Of a DNA stretch of 32,410 nucleotides, positions 25,543-32,410 are shown in pieces. The position numbers and the translations under genes are program-made. The notes under the pieces were generated by a model. That model was not told the DNA's origin. It saw only the letters and a list, made by a program, of their open reading frames with translations, and searched no databases. The DNA lies in NCBI GenBank assembly GCA_945494785.1, contig CALYVN010000011.1, positions 1 to 32,410 on the forward strand, in the 5' to 3' direction. The stretch's first letter is position 1. Each line of letters opens with the position of its first letter. Source of the stretch: an uncultured Alistipes sp. (lineage in GTDB: Bacteria > Bacteroidota > Bacteroidia > Bacteroidales > Rikenellaceae).

Positions 25543-25848
25543 ATGAATCAGAAAATTAGAATCAAATTGAAGTCTTTCGACCACAATCTGGTGGATAAGT
25601 CGGCCGAGAAGATTGTCAAGACCGTAAAAAGTACCGATGCAATGGTCAGCGGTCCGGTGCCGCTCCCTACGCACAAGCAGATTTACACGGTCAATCGTTC
25701 GACCTTTGTAAACAAGAAGGCGCGCGAGCAGTTCCAACTCTGCACTTTCAAGCGTATCATCGACATCTACTCTTCGACTCCGAAGACCATCGATGCTTTG
25801 ATGAAACTCGAATTGCCTTCGGGCGTCGAGGTCGAAATAAAGTGCTGA
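25543..25848 (+). CDS. rpsJ: Ribosomal protein S10 (uS10)
   Basis: 101 residues. S10 sits in the 30S head and, as NusE, takes part in antitermination complexes. [60 protein letters not shown] is characteristic. It follows fusA by 11 bases, so the str and S10 operons are joined here. A 142-base gap with a strong hairpin separates it from rplC, the longest gap within the cluster. Confidence 0.97.
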   Translation: MNQKIRIKLKSFDHNLVDKSAEKIVKTVKSTDAMVSGPVPLPTHKQIYTVNRSTFVNKKAREQFQLCTFKRIIDIYSSTPKTIDALMKLELPSGVEVEIKC

Positions 25849-25860
25849 TACGCCGAAAGA

Positions 25861-25910
25861 CCGATTGTGTCGGGGCGTTTAGGACGGAATAAGTGAACTG
25901 TCCCGCCCCG
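25861..25910 (+). promoter_or_regulatory. Structured rpsJ-rplC intergenic RNA element
   Basis: CGGGGCG (25871-25877) pairs with CGCCCCG (25904-25910), and inside it GGAC (25882-25885) pairs with GTCC (25900-25903), with a four-base bulge on the 5' side only. No U run follows, so it is not an ordinary terminator. A competing small stem, CCGA 25861-25864 with TCGG 25870-25873, would exclude the main stem. It is a candidate ribosomal-protein feedback site or RNA-processing site. Confidence 0.6.
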
Positions 25911-25990
25911 CATATATGACAACGCATATATTATAAATAGGTATAAAAACAAATTCACTTAATTATTAACAAACGTAATTCGACAGAAAA

Positions 25991-26605
25991 ATGTCAGGAC
26001 TAATTGGAAAGAAAATCGGAATGACTTCCGTTTACAGTGCCGAGGGTAAAAATATACCATGCACTGTCATTGAGGCTGGTCCGTGTGTGGTTACGCAAAT
26101 CAAAACCGTCGAGAAGGACTCCTACGAAGCGGTGCAGATTGCCTATGACGACAAAAGTGAAAAGCACACCAGCAACAGTTTGTTAGGCCACTTCAAGAAA
26201 GCAGGCACAACCCCTAAACGCAAAATGGCTGAATTCAAGGGTATGCCGGAAGTGAATCTTGGAGATACCCTTACCGTCGATCTCTTCGCCGAAGACGATT
26301 GGGTGGACGTTACAGGGATATCCAAGGGTAAAGGCTTTCAGGGTGTTGTAAAGCGTCACGGTTTCGGTGGCGTGGGTGGTCAGACTCACGGTCAGCACAA
26401 CCGTCAGCGTAAGCCGGGTTCGCTCGGTGCATCATCCTATCCGTCGCGTGTCTTCCCGGGTAAGCGTTTGCCTGGCCAGATGGGTGGCGAGCAGGTTAAG
26501 GTGCTTAACCTGAAAGTATTAAAGGTAATTCCGGAAAACAATCTTATCCTTGTGAAGGGTTCGATTCCGGGTGGAAAAGGTTCTTATTTAACGATTGAGA
26601 AGTAG
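25991..26605 (+). CDS. rplC: Ribosomal protein L3 (uL3)
   Basis: 204 residues. L3 binds domain VI of 23S rRNA early in 50S assembly and reaches the peptidyl-transferase centre. [32 protein letters not shown], the loop [54 protein letters not shown], and the closing [15 protein letters not shown] are diagnostic. It follows the hairpin element after 80 A/T-rich bases, and rplD starts one base after its stop. Confidence 0.97.
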   Translation: MSGLIGKKIGMTSVYSAEGKNIPCTVIEAGPCVVTQIKTVEKDSYEAVQIAYDDKSEKHTSNSLLGHFKKAGTTPKRKMAEFKGMPEVNLGDTLTVDLFAEDDWVDVTGISKGKGFQGVVKRHGFGGVGGQTHGQHNRQRKPGSLGASSYPSRVFPGKRLPGQMGGEQVKVLNLKVLKVIPENNLILVKGSIPGGKGSYLTIEK

Positions 26606-26606
26606 T

Positions 26607-27233
26607 ATGGAATTAGCAGTATTGAACGCACAAGGACAAGAGACCGGTCGTAAGGTAGTCCTTTCGGACGCGGTTTTCGGCGTGGAGGCTAATGACCACG
26701 CTATCTACCTCGACGTGAAGCAGTATTTGGCTGACCAACGTCAGGGTACTCACAAGTCGAAGCAGCGCAACGAAGTTGCAGGCTCGACTCGCAAGTTGAA
26801 GAGACAAAAAGGTACGGGTGGAGCCCGTTGCGGCAGCATCAAAAGCCCTCTTTTCCCGGGTGGCGGTCGCGTCTTCGGTCCGGTGCCTCGCGATTACAGT
26901 TTCAAACTCAACAAGAAGTTGAAGAAATTGGCTCGTCGCAGCGCATTGACCTACAAGGCACAGGCAGGTGCTATCACCGTGGTTGAAGCCATCAACCTCG
27001 ACGCTCCTAAAACAAAGAGCGTGGTGGCTTTGGCAAATGCTCTCAAAGTATCGGACAAGAAGGTTCTTATCGTTCTGCCGGACACGAACGTAAACCTTCA
27101 ACTCTCCTGCCGCAACATTCCGTCGGTAAAGACGATTTTGGCTTCGCACCTCAATACTTACGAGGTGATGAACGCATCGGCTTTGGTGATGGTTGAAGGC
27201 GCAGAAAATATGTTGAATGTAATGTTAGCTTAA
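26607..27233 (+). CDS. rplD: Ribosomal protein L4 (uL4)
   Basis: 208 residues from the ATG at 26607, which begins the normal L4 sequence [14 protein letters not shown]; four codons upstream in frame overlap rplC and are discarded. The long loop [60 protein letters not shown] lines the peptide exit tunnel. In enterobacteria L4 also represses the S10 operon through its leader; whether it does so here, for example through the rpsJ-rplC hairpin, is open. Confidence 0.97.
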   Translation: MELAVLNAQGQETGRKVVLSDAVFGVEANDHAIYLDVKQYLADQRQGTHKSKQRNEVAGSTRKLKRQKGTGGARCGSIKSPLFPGGGRVFGPVPRDYSFKLNKKLKKLARRSALTYKAQAGAITVVEAINLDAPKTKSVVALANALKVSDKKVLIVLPDTNVNLQLSCRNIPSVKTILASHLNTYEVMNASALVMVEGAENMLNVMLA

Positions 27234-27245
27234 AACGAAGGAGAC

Positions 27246-27536
27246 ATGGAAATTATCATTAAGCCTATTTTGACCGAAAAGATGACGATTCAGGGCGAAA
27301 AGTTGAATCGTTATGGTTTCATCGTAGATGTAAGGGCTAACAAGTTGCAGATTCGTAACGCCGTAGAACAGATGTACAATGTCGTCGTAACCGACGTCAA
27401 TACCATCAACTACATGGGCAAACAGAAGAGCCGCTACACCAAGGTAGGTTTGCTCGAAGGTCGTGCTAACAACTTCAAGAAGGCAATTGTCACCTTGAAG
27501 GAAGGAGATAAGATAGATTTTTACAGTAATATCTAA
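27246..27536 (+). CDS. rplW: Ribosomal protein L23 (uL23)
   Basis: 96 residues. L23 sits at the tunnel exit and docks trigger factor and [59 protein letters not shown] is typical. The start follows rplD by 12 bases and has AAGGAG (27238-27243) close upstream, one of several Shine-Dalgarno-like sequences in this cluster. Confidence 0.97.
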   Translation: MEIIIKPILTEKMTIQGEKLNRYGFIVDVRANKLQIRNAVEQMYNVVVTDVNTINYMGKQKSRYTKVGLLEGRANNFKKAIVTLKEGDKIDFYSNI

Positions 27537-27541
27537 CGGAG

Positions 27542-28363
27542 ATGGCAGTAAGAAAGTTTAAACCGGTAACTCCCGGTACAAGACATAAGATTATCGGTAC
27601 GTTCGACGAAATCACGACGAACAAACCGGAGAAGTCGTTGCTGAGCGTCAAAAAGAGCACGGGCGGCCGCAACAATACAGGTAAAATGACTGTCCGCTAC
27701 ATCGGCGGCGGCCACAAACAGATGTATCGTTTGGTCGATTTCAAGCGTGCAAAAGACGGCATCGCCGCAACTGTGAAGACTATCGAATACGACCCTAACC
27801 GTACGGCACGTATCGCTCTTGTAGTATATGCCGACGGCGAAAAGAGTTATATCCTCGCACCGAACGGCCTCAAAGTCGGACAGACTGTCGTAAGCGGTTC
27901 GGGTGTGGCACCGGAACTCGGCAACGCACTGCCGTTGGCAGAGATTCCGCTGGGAACTCTTATTCATAACATTGAACTCTACCCCGGTCAGGGTGCCGCA
28001 ATGGCGCGTTCGGCCGGTTCGTATGCTCAACTTTTGGCACGCGAGGGCAAATTTGCCATCATCAAGTTGCCATCGGGAGAGACTCGTATGGTACTCGTAA
28101 CCTGCCGTGCAACCGTAGGTGTTGTGTCGAACATCGACCACAACCTCGAAAGTTCCGGTAAGGCGGGACGTGAGCGTTGGCTCGGTCGCCGTCCTCACAA
28201 CCGTGGTGTCGTAATGAACCCGGTAGATCACCCGATGGGTGGTGGTGAAGGTCGTGCGTCGGGTGGTCACCCACGTTCGCGTAAGGGCTTGTTGGCTAAG
28301 GGCTATAAGACTCGTAACCCTAAGAAGACTTCGGCCAAGTTTATTATTTCAAGAAAAAAATAA
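27542..28363 (+). CDS. rplB: Ribosomal protein L2 (uL2)
   Basis: 273 residues. L2 is needed for subunit joining and peptidyl-transferase activity. [53 protein letters not shown], and the C-terminal [28 protein letters not shown], which includes the conserved histidine, identify it. The start lies 5 bases after rplW. Confidence 0.98.
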   Translation: MAVRKFKPVTPGTRHKIIGTFDEITTNKPEKSLLSVKKSTGGRNNTGKMTVRYIGGGHKQMYRLVDFKRAKDGIAATVKTIEYDPNRTARIALVVYADGEKSYILAPNGLKVGQTVVSGSGVAPELGNALPLAEIPLGTLIHNIELYPGQGAAMARSAGSYAQLLAREGKFAIIKLPSGETRMVLVTCRATVGVVSNIDHNLESSGKAGRERWLGRRPHNRGVVMNPVDHPMGGGEGRASGGHPRSRKGLLAKGYKTRNPKKTSAKFIISRKK

Positions 28364-28379
28364 TTAAAAAGAGTACATA

Positions 28380-28649
28380 ATGAGCCGTTCATTAAAAAAA
28401 GGACCATTCATTGATCCGAAACTTGAAGCGAAAGTCGTCGCACAAGCAGAGGGCAATAAAAAGTCTGTCATCAAGACTTGGTCACGAGCAAGTATGATTT
28501 CGCCTGACTTCGTAGGTCAGACGATTGCAGTCCACAACGGAAACAAGTTCATTCCTGTTTATGTAACCGAGAATATGGTAGGCCACAAACTCGGCGAGTT
28601 TGCCCCTACCCGTACTTTCCGCGGTCATGCAGGTAACAAGAAAAAATAG
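28380..28649 (+). CDS. rpsS: Ribosomal protein S19 (uS19)
   Basis: 89 residues. S19 forms a complex with S13 in the 30S head close to A- and P-site tRNAs. [74 protein letters not shown] is the full family pattern. It follows rplB by 16 bases. Confidence 0.98.
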   Translation: MSRSLKKGPFIDPKLEAKVVAQAEGNKKSVIKTWSRASMISPDFVGQTIAVHNGNKFIPVYVTENMVGHKLGEFAPTRTFRGHAGNKKK

Positions 28650-28656
28650 GTAGACA

Positions 28657-29067
28657 ATGGGTAAAAGAAAAGCAATAAGAGCCGAAAAATTGAAGGCTGA
28701 GAAGATGCACAAAGCCATCGCCATCATGCGCGATTGCCCTACCTCTCCACGCAAAATGCGTCTGGTTGCAGACATCATCCGCGGTGTAGAGATTAACAAG
28801 GCGCTTGGTATTCTTCGCTACTCGAAGAAAGAGGCATCTATAAGAATGGAGAAACTCTTGAAGTCGGCTATTGCCAACTGGGAGGCTAAAAACGAAGGCG
28901 AACGTCTGGAAGATACCAAACTCTGCGTTAAAGAGGTTATGGTTGATGGCGGACGAATGCTCAAACGTATTCAGGCTGCACCGCAAGGTCGCGCACACCG
29001 TATTCGCAAACGTTCGAACCACGTTACTATCGTAGTCGATAAATTGGTAACCGCAGAAAACAAGTAA
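28657..29067 (+). CDS. rplV: Ribosomal protein L22 (uL22)
   Basis: 136 residues. L22 touches all 23S domains and its beta-hairpin reaches into the exit tunnel, where macrolides bind. [55 protein letters not shown] and the hairpin end [27 protein letters not shown] are characteristic. The first 20 residues form a lysine-rich extension. It follows rpsS by 7 bases. Confidence 0.97.
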   Translation: MGKRKAIRAEKLKAEKMHKAIAIMRDCPTSPRKMRLVADIIRGVEINKALGILRYSKKEASIRMEKLLKSAIANWEAKNEGERLEDTKLCVKEVMVDGGRMLKRIQAAPQGRAHRIRKRSNHVTIVVDKLVTAENK

Positions 29068-29071
29068 TCAA

Positions 29072-29809
29072 ATGGGACAGAAAGTTAATCCAATAGCAAA
29101 CCGTCTTGGCATCATCAAAGGTTGGGATTCCAACTGGTTCGGTGGTAAGGATTTCTCAGAGAAATTGGTCGAAGACGCAAAGATTCGTAAATACCTGAAC
29201 GTCCGTTTGGCAAAGGCAAGCATCTCGAAAATTATCATCGAGCGCACGCTGAAACTCGTTACGGTAACCATCTCGACTGCCCGTCCGGGTATCATCATCG
29301 GCAAGGGCGGTTCGGAAGTCGATAAGTTGAAGGAGGAGTTGAAGAAACTCACCGGCAAGGAGATTCAAATCAACATCTTCGAGGTTAAGCGCCCGGAGGT
29401 CGATGCAACCATCGTCGGTCAGACCATCGCCCGCCAACTCGAAGGCCGTGTTTCGTATCGTCGTGCCATCAAAACCGCCATCGCTTCGACGATGCGCATG
29501 GGTGCCGAAGGTATCAAGGTTCAAATCGCCGGTCGTGTAGGTGGTGCCGAAATGGCGCGTACCGAAACCATCAAGGAGGGTCGTATTCCGTTGCACACAT
29601 TCCGTGCAGACGTCGATTACTGCCTGTCGGAGGCTCTGACCAAGGTCGGAATACTCGGCATCAAGACGTGGATTTGCCACGGTACGGTGTACCACAAGCG
29701 CGATTTGTTCGAGATTGCAGGTGCCGCATCGCAGCAGCAGCGTCCACAGCAGGGCGCACCGCGTAAAGGCGGCGCACCGAAACGCAGACGCAACAACAAC
29801 AGTAAGTAG
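29072..29809 (+). CDS. rpsC: Ribosomal protein S3 (uS3)
   Basis: 245 residues. S3 guards the mRNA entry channel of the 30S subunit. [23 protein letters not shown] starts the protein; the KH domain carries [36 protein letters not shown]; the C-terminal domain shows [47 protein letters not shown]. The tail is a Gln-, Pro- and Arg-rich low-complexity extension ([20 protein letters not shown]). It follows rplV by 4 bases. Confidence 0.98.
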   Translation: MGQKVNPIANRLGIIKGWDSNWFGGKDFSEKLVEDAKIRKYLNVRLAKASISKIIIERTLKLVTVTISTARPGIIIGKGGSEVDKLKEELKKLTGKEIQINIFEVKRPEVDATIVGQTIARQLEGRVSYRRAIKTAIASTMRMGAEGIKVQIAGRVGGAEMARTETIKEGRIPLHTFRADVDYCLSEALTKVGILGIKTWICHGTVYHKRDLFEIAGAASQQQRPQQGAPRKGGAPKRRRNNNSK

Positions 29810-29834
29810 TACCTTCTAAAAGCAAAAAACAGTT

Positions 29835-30269
29835 ATGTTACAGCCAAAAAAGACCAAATTCAGAAGAATGCAAAAGGGTCGTATGAAGGGTGTTGCTCAA
29901 AGAGGTAACCAACTTGCATACGGTTCGTTCGGCATAAAGGCGCTCGAATCCTCGTGGATTACGGGTCGCCAAATCGAGGCAGCGCGTCAGGCGATTACTC
30001 GTTATATGAAGCGTGAGGGACAGATATGGATTCGTATATTCCCCGATAAACCGATAACCAAGAAACCTGCCGAGGTACGTATGGGTAAGGGTAAAGGTAA
30101 TCCGGAAGGATTCGTTGCGCCTGTTACTCCGGGACGTATGCTCTTCGAGGCAGAAGGCGTACCTATGGCGGTTGCACAAGAGGCACTCCGTCTGGGCGCA
30201 CAGAAACTGCCTATAACCACCAAATTTGTTGTTCGCCGCGACTACGACGAATCGACGGCAATATTGTAA
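29835..30269 (+). CDS. rplP: Ribosomal protein L16 (uL16)
   Basis: 144 residues. L16 contacts the A-site tRNA elbow and is added late in 50S assembly. [95 protein letters not shown] is the complete signature, including the [11 protein letters not shown] loop. It follows rpsC by 25 bases. Confidence 0.98.
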   Translation: MLQPKKTKFRRMQKGRMKGVAQRGNQLAYGSFGIKALESSWITGRQIEAARQAITRYMKREGQIWIRIFPDKPITKKPAEVRMGKGKGNPEGFVAPVTPGRMLFEAEGVPMAVAQEALRLGAQKLPITTKFVVRRDYDESTAIL

Positions 30270-30271
30270 AA

Positions 30272-30277
30272 AGGAGG
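30272..30277 (+). promoter_or_regulatory. Perfect Shine-Dalgarno sequence before rpmC
   Basis: AGGAGG lies ten bases before the rpmC ATG at 30288. Most genes in this window have only A-rich leaders, so a perfect site stands out and also fixes the rpmC start. Confidence 0.75.
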
Positions 30278-30287
30278 ATTACAGATT

Positions 30288-30470
30288 ATGAAAACAGCAG
30301 AAATTAAAGACCTGTCCGTACAGGATTTGACAGAACGCATCGCTTCGGAGAAGGCAAAACTCGCGACGATGAAGGTTCAACACGCCGTATCGCCAATCGA
30401 AAATCCTTCGATTATTAAGAAAACCCGCAGAGATATAGCTCGCATGCTGACGATTCTGCGCCAAAAATAG
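30288..30470 (+). CDS. rpmC: Ribosomal protein L29 (uL29)
   Basis: 60 residues, two long helices: [60 protein letters not shown]. The closing I-R-x-x-I-A-R-x-x-T-I-x-R pattern is typical of L29, which lies next to L23 at the tunnel exit. The position between rplP and rpsQ confirms it, and a perfect AGGAGG precedes it. Confidence 0.96.
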   Translation: MKTAEIKDLSVQDLTERIASEKAKLATMKVQHAVSPIENPSIIKKTRRDIARMLTILRQK

Positions 30471-30478
30471 GAACGATT

Positions 30479-30733
30479 ATGGAAAGAAATCTTAGAAAAG
30501 AGCGTATCGGAGCAGTTGTCAGCAACAAAATGGAGAAAACCATCGTGGTCGCTGTCGCTCGTAAGGTAAAGCACCCTATCTACGGTAAGTTCGTGAACAA
30601 AACCACCAAGTTCGTGGCAGAGTGCCTCGACGAGACCGTTAAGGAGGGCGATACAGTACGCATTATGGAGACCCGCCCGTTGAGCAAGACGAAGCGTTGG
30701 AGATTAGTACAAATCATTGAAAGAGCGAAGTAG
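30479..30733 (+). CDS. rpsQ: Ribosomal protein S17 (uS17)
   Basis: 84 residues, an OB-fold primary binder of the 16S 5' domain. [79 protein letters not shown] matches the family along its full length. It follows rpmC by 8 bases and ends 2 bases before rplN. Confidence 0.97.
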   Translation: MERNLRKERIGAVVSNKMEKTIVVAVARKVKHPIYGKFVNKTTKFVAECLDETVKEGDTVRIMETRPLSKTKRWRLVQIIERAK

Positions 30734-30735
30734 TT

Positions 30736-31101
30736 ATGATACAACAAGAAAGCAGACTCGTAGTAGCCGACAACAGCGGAGCGAAGGAGGTACTTTGCAT
30801 TCGCGTACTCGGCGGCACGAAACGTCGCTATGCATCTATCGGCGATAAAATCGTGGTGGCTGTCAAGAGCGCGTCACCTTCGGGCGATGTCAAGAAGGGT
30901 GCCGTGTCGAAGGCGGTCGTAGTAAGAACAACAAAGGAGATACGTCGTGCCAACGGTTCGTACATTCGTTTCGACGACAACGCCGTAGTTCTTCTTAACA
31001 ATCAGGGTGAAATGCGTGGTACCCGTATATTCGGTCCTGTCGCACGCGAGTTGCGCGACCAATATATGAAGATTATCTCCCTTGCGCCCGAAGTATTGTA
31101 G
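30736..31101 (+). CDS. rplN: Ribosomal protein L14 (uL14)
   Basis: 121 residues. L14 forms an intersubunit bridge and binds the silencing factor Rsf[49 protein letters not shown] and [61 protein letters not shown] are nearly invariant in bacteria. Confidence 0.98.
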   Translation: MIQQESRLVVADNSGAKEVLCIRVLGGTKRRYASIGDKIVVAVKSASPSGDVKKGAVSKAVVVRTTKEIRRANGSYIRFDDNAVVLLNNQGEMRGTRIFGPVARELRDQYMKIISLAPEVL

Positions 31102-31122
31102 TAATCAAAAAAGTTACAGAAT

Positions 31123-31440
31123 ATGAAATTGCATATCAAGAAAGGGGATACGGTTCGTGTCATTGCCGGCGACAGCAAAGGCCAAGAGGGCAAAGTGCTG
31201 AAAGTCGAGGTTGCGAAATCGCGTGCTTACGTCGAGGGACAAAACCTTGTCAAGAAGGCTACCAAACCTAATGCCAAGAACCCGCAGGGCGGTATCGTCG
31301 AGCAGGAGGCTCCGATACACATCTCTAACTTGCAGTTGCTCGACCCGAAGAGCGGTAAACCTACCCGCGTCGGTCGTAAGGCTGCTGCAAACGGCAAATT
31401 AGTTCGTTACGCTAAAAAATCAGGGGAGGAGATTAAATAA
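31123..31440 (+). CDS. rplX: Ribosomal protein L24 (uL24)
   Basis: 105 residues. L24 starts 50S assembly by binding the 5' end of 23S rRNA. The KOW motif is at about 3-35 ([47 protein letters not shown]), followed by [29 protein letters not shown]. Its TAA stop shares one base with the rplE start (TAATG), a coupled junction, and its last codons contain GGGGAGGAG, which can serve as the rplE ribosome-binding site. Confidence 0.97.
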   Translation: MKLHIKKGDTVRVIAGDSKGQEGKVLKVEVAKSRAYVEGQNLVKKATKPNAKNPQGGIVEQEAPIHISNLQLLDPKSGKPTRVGRKAAANGKLVRYAKKSGEEIK

Positions 31441-32000
31441 TGGCATACGTACCAACACTCAAAACACAGTATAAGGAGCAGATTGTACCTGCCCTTATGA
31501 AGGAGTTCGGATACAAGAGCGTTATGCAGTGTCCGAAACTTGAAAAGATAGTCATCAATCAGGGTATGGGTCAGGCTGTGGCAGACAAAAAACTCATCGA
31601 TGTCGCACAGCAGGAACTCACCCAGATTACAGGTCAGAAAGCCGTTCAGACCAAGTCGCGAAAGGATATTTCGAACTTCAAACTCCGTAAAGGCATGCCT
31701 ATCGGTGTTCGTGTAACCCTTCGTCAGAATCGCATGTACGAGTTCTTGGAGCGTCTCATCGCAGTCGCTCTGCCCCGTATCCGCGACTTCAAGGGTATCA
31801 ACGACAAGTTCGACGGTCAGGGTAACTACACTCTCGGTATCACGGAGCAGATTATCTTTCCGGAAATCGACATCGACAAGATTACCAAAATCTTCGGTAT
31901 GGAGATTACTTTCGTAACATCGGCACCGACCGACGAGGAGGCTTATGCACTGCTCCGCGAGTTCGGCCTGCCATTCAAGAACGCTAAAAAGAACCAATAG
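31440..32000 (+). CDS. rplE: Ribosomal protein L5 (uL5)
   Basis: 186 residues. L5 joins 5S rRNA to the central protuberance and touches P-site t[102 protein letters not shown] and [19 protein letters not shown] are diagnostic. The start overlaps the rplX stop by one base. Confidence 0.98.
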   Translation: MAYVPTLKTQYKEQIVPALMKEFGYKSVMQCPKLEKIVINQGMGQAVADKKLIDVAQQELTQITGQKAVQTKSRKDISNFKLRKGMPIGVRVTLRQNRMYEFLERLIAVALPRIRDFKGINDKFDGQGNYTLGITEQIIFPEIDIDKITKIFGMEITFVTSAPTDEEAYALLREFGLPFKNAKKNQ

Positions 32001-32003
32001 GCT

Positions 32004-32300
32004 ATGGCAAAAGAATCAATGAAGGCTCGCGAAGTGAAACGCGAGAAACTTGCTGCCCGCTACGCTCACAAGCGTGAGGAGATTGCTGCGGCTCTCAAAG
32101 CCGGCGAAATCGACCACGAGGAGGCTTGGATTGCCCTCTCGAAGTTGCCTCGCAACTCCAATCCGATTCGCCAGCACAACCGTTGCAAACTGACAGGCCG
32201 TCCGAAGGGCTATATGCGCCAATTCGGTATCAGCCGTATTCAGTTCCGCGAGATGGCTTCGAGCGGTCTTATACCGGGTGTCAAGAAGGCAAGTTGGTAG
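32004..32300 (+). CDS. rpsN: Ribosomal protein S14 (uS14), zinc-free type
   Basis: 98 residues. S14 is a late-binding protein of the 30S head. The C-terminal signature [42 protein letters not shown] is complete. Only one cysteine (C61) is present, so the CxxC pairs of the zinc-binding form are missing; the length also fits the long zinc-free form (E. coli 101). It starts 3 bases after rplE and is followed by an unusual 98-base structured gap. Confidence 0.97.
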   Translation: MAKESMKAREVKREKLAARYAHKREEIAAALKAGEIDHEEAWIALSKLPRNSNPIRQHNRCKLTGRPKGYMRQFGISRIQFREMASSGLIPGVKKASW

Positions 32301-32310
32301 TTTACGGCAC

Positions 32311-32391
32311 GACGGGAAGCAGGTGCGATTCAATCGTGCTTGCTTCGCGCTGTCCCTTCACCCTTCCCGCTGCTCCCGCGCAGCGGAAAGG
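32311..32391 (+). promoter_or_regulatory. Double hairpin between rpsN and rpsH
   Basis: Hairpin 1 pairs 32316-32329 with 32333-32346 through 14 consecutive pairs (three G-U) around the loop TCA. Hairpin 2 has a perfect seven-pair core, CCGCTGC 32367-32373 with GCAGCGG 32380-32386, extended by CCTT 32362-32365 with AAGG 32388-32391 after one mismatch. The second stem ends eight bases before the likely rpsH start and would hide the only purine-rich ribosome-binding candidate (GGAAAGG). Neither stem is followed by a U run. Confidence 0.7.
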
Positions 32392-32398
32392 ATGAACA

Positions 32399-32410
32399 AT
32401 GAAAACACCT
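32399..32410 (+). CDS. rpsH: Probable start of ribosomal protein S8 (partial)
   Basis: Only four codons, M-K-T-P, lie inside the window. In bacterial spc operons rpsH follows rpsN, and S8 usually begins M-x-x-P-I-A-D, so the proline at position 4 fits. An alternative ATG at 32392 in another frame cannot be excluded. The call rests on gene order more than on sequence. Confidence 0.5.

Overview
This window reads as ordinary chromosome from a Bacteroidota bacterium, most likely order Bacteroidales; a Rikenellaceae/Alistipes-like host is my guess, not a demonstrated fact. The support is: several TAnnTTTG promoter -7 boxes (three of them exactly TATCTTTG), A/T-rich translation leaders with few Shine-Dalgarno sequences, secreted proteins of types common in gut Bacteroidales (three-domain metallophosphatase, SAQ-type signal peptides), and an str operon joined directly to the S10 operon without tuf. 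I see no tRNA, rRNA, CRISPR array, transposase, integrase or phage gene.

Positions 1-8100. galE lies on the + strand and converges on a five-gene minus-strand operon, with a perfect palindromic bidirectional terminator (1270-1299) and a nested inverted repeat (1165-1253) between them. In order of transcription the operon holds an AraB-type FGGY kinase, an MFS permease, two paralogous FAD-dependent oxidoreductases and a secreted endonuclease/exonuclease/phosphatase-fold protein. This resembles uptake, oxidation and phosphorylation of a small sugar, polyol or sugar acid; the substrate cannot be read from the sequence. Just upstream, as a separate unit with its own promoter and terminator, is a secreted calcineurin-like phosphoesterase (8175-9917).

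Positions 10064-21807. Ten tightly packed minus-strand genes look like one transcription unit: leuS, three tandem paralogous secreted esterases, prfA, a secreted plug/TonB-C protein, xseA, xseB, a zinc-ribbon methyltransferase and a long RelA/SpoT protein. The unit links leucine charging, translation termination, DNA repair and the stringent response, with the esterase triplet inserted as unrelated cargo. The RelA/SpoT protein keeps its synthetase residues, but several hydrolase (HD) residues are replaced.

Positions 21808-22485 hold no convincing gene. They contain the leuS leader, three palindrome-like boxes at an exact 35-bp spacing in front of a promoter-like sequence, and the rpsL promoter.

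Positions 22486-32410. The str-S10-spc ribosomal protein cluster runs on the + strand: rpsL, rpsG, fusA, rpsJ, rplC, rplD, rplW, rplB, rpsS, rplV, rpsC, rplP, rpmC, rpsQ, rplN, rplX, rplE, rpsN, and probably the first codons of rpsH. Two gaps in this otherwise compact cluster contain strong RNA hairpins (rpsJ-rplC and rpsN-rpsH) and are candidate regulatory leaders.

The most unusual items are the 35-bp-spaced box array, the rpsN-rpsH double hairpin, the esterase triplet inside a housekeeping operon, and the kinase/permease/oxidoreductase operon of unknown substrate. I did not find a clear new defence or mobile system.
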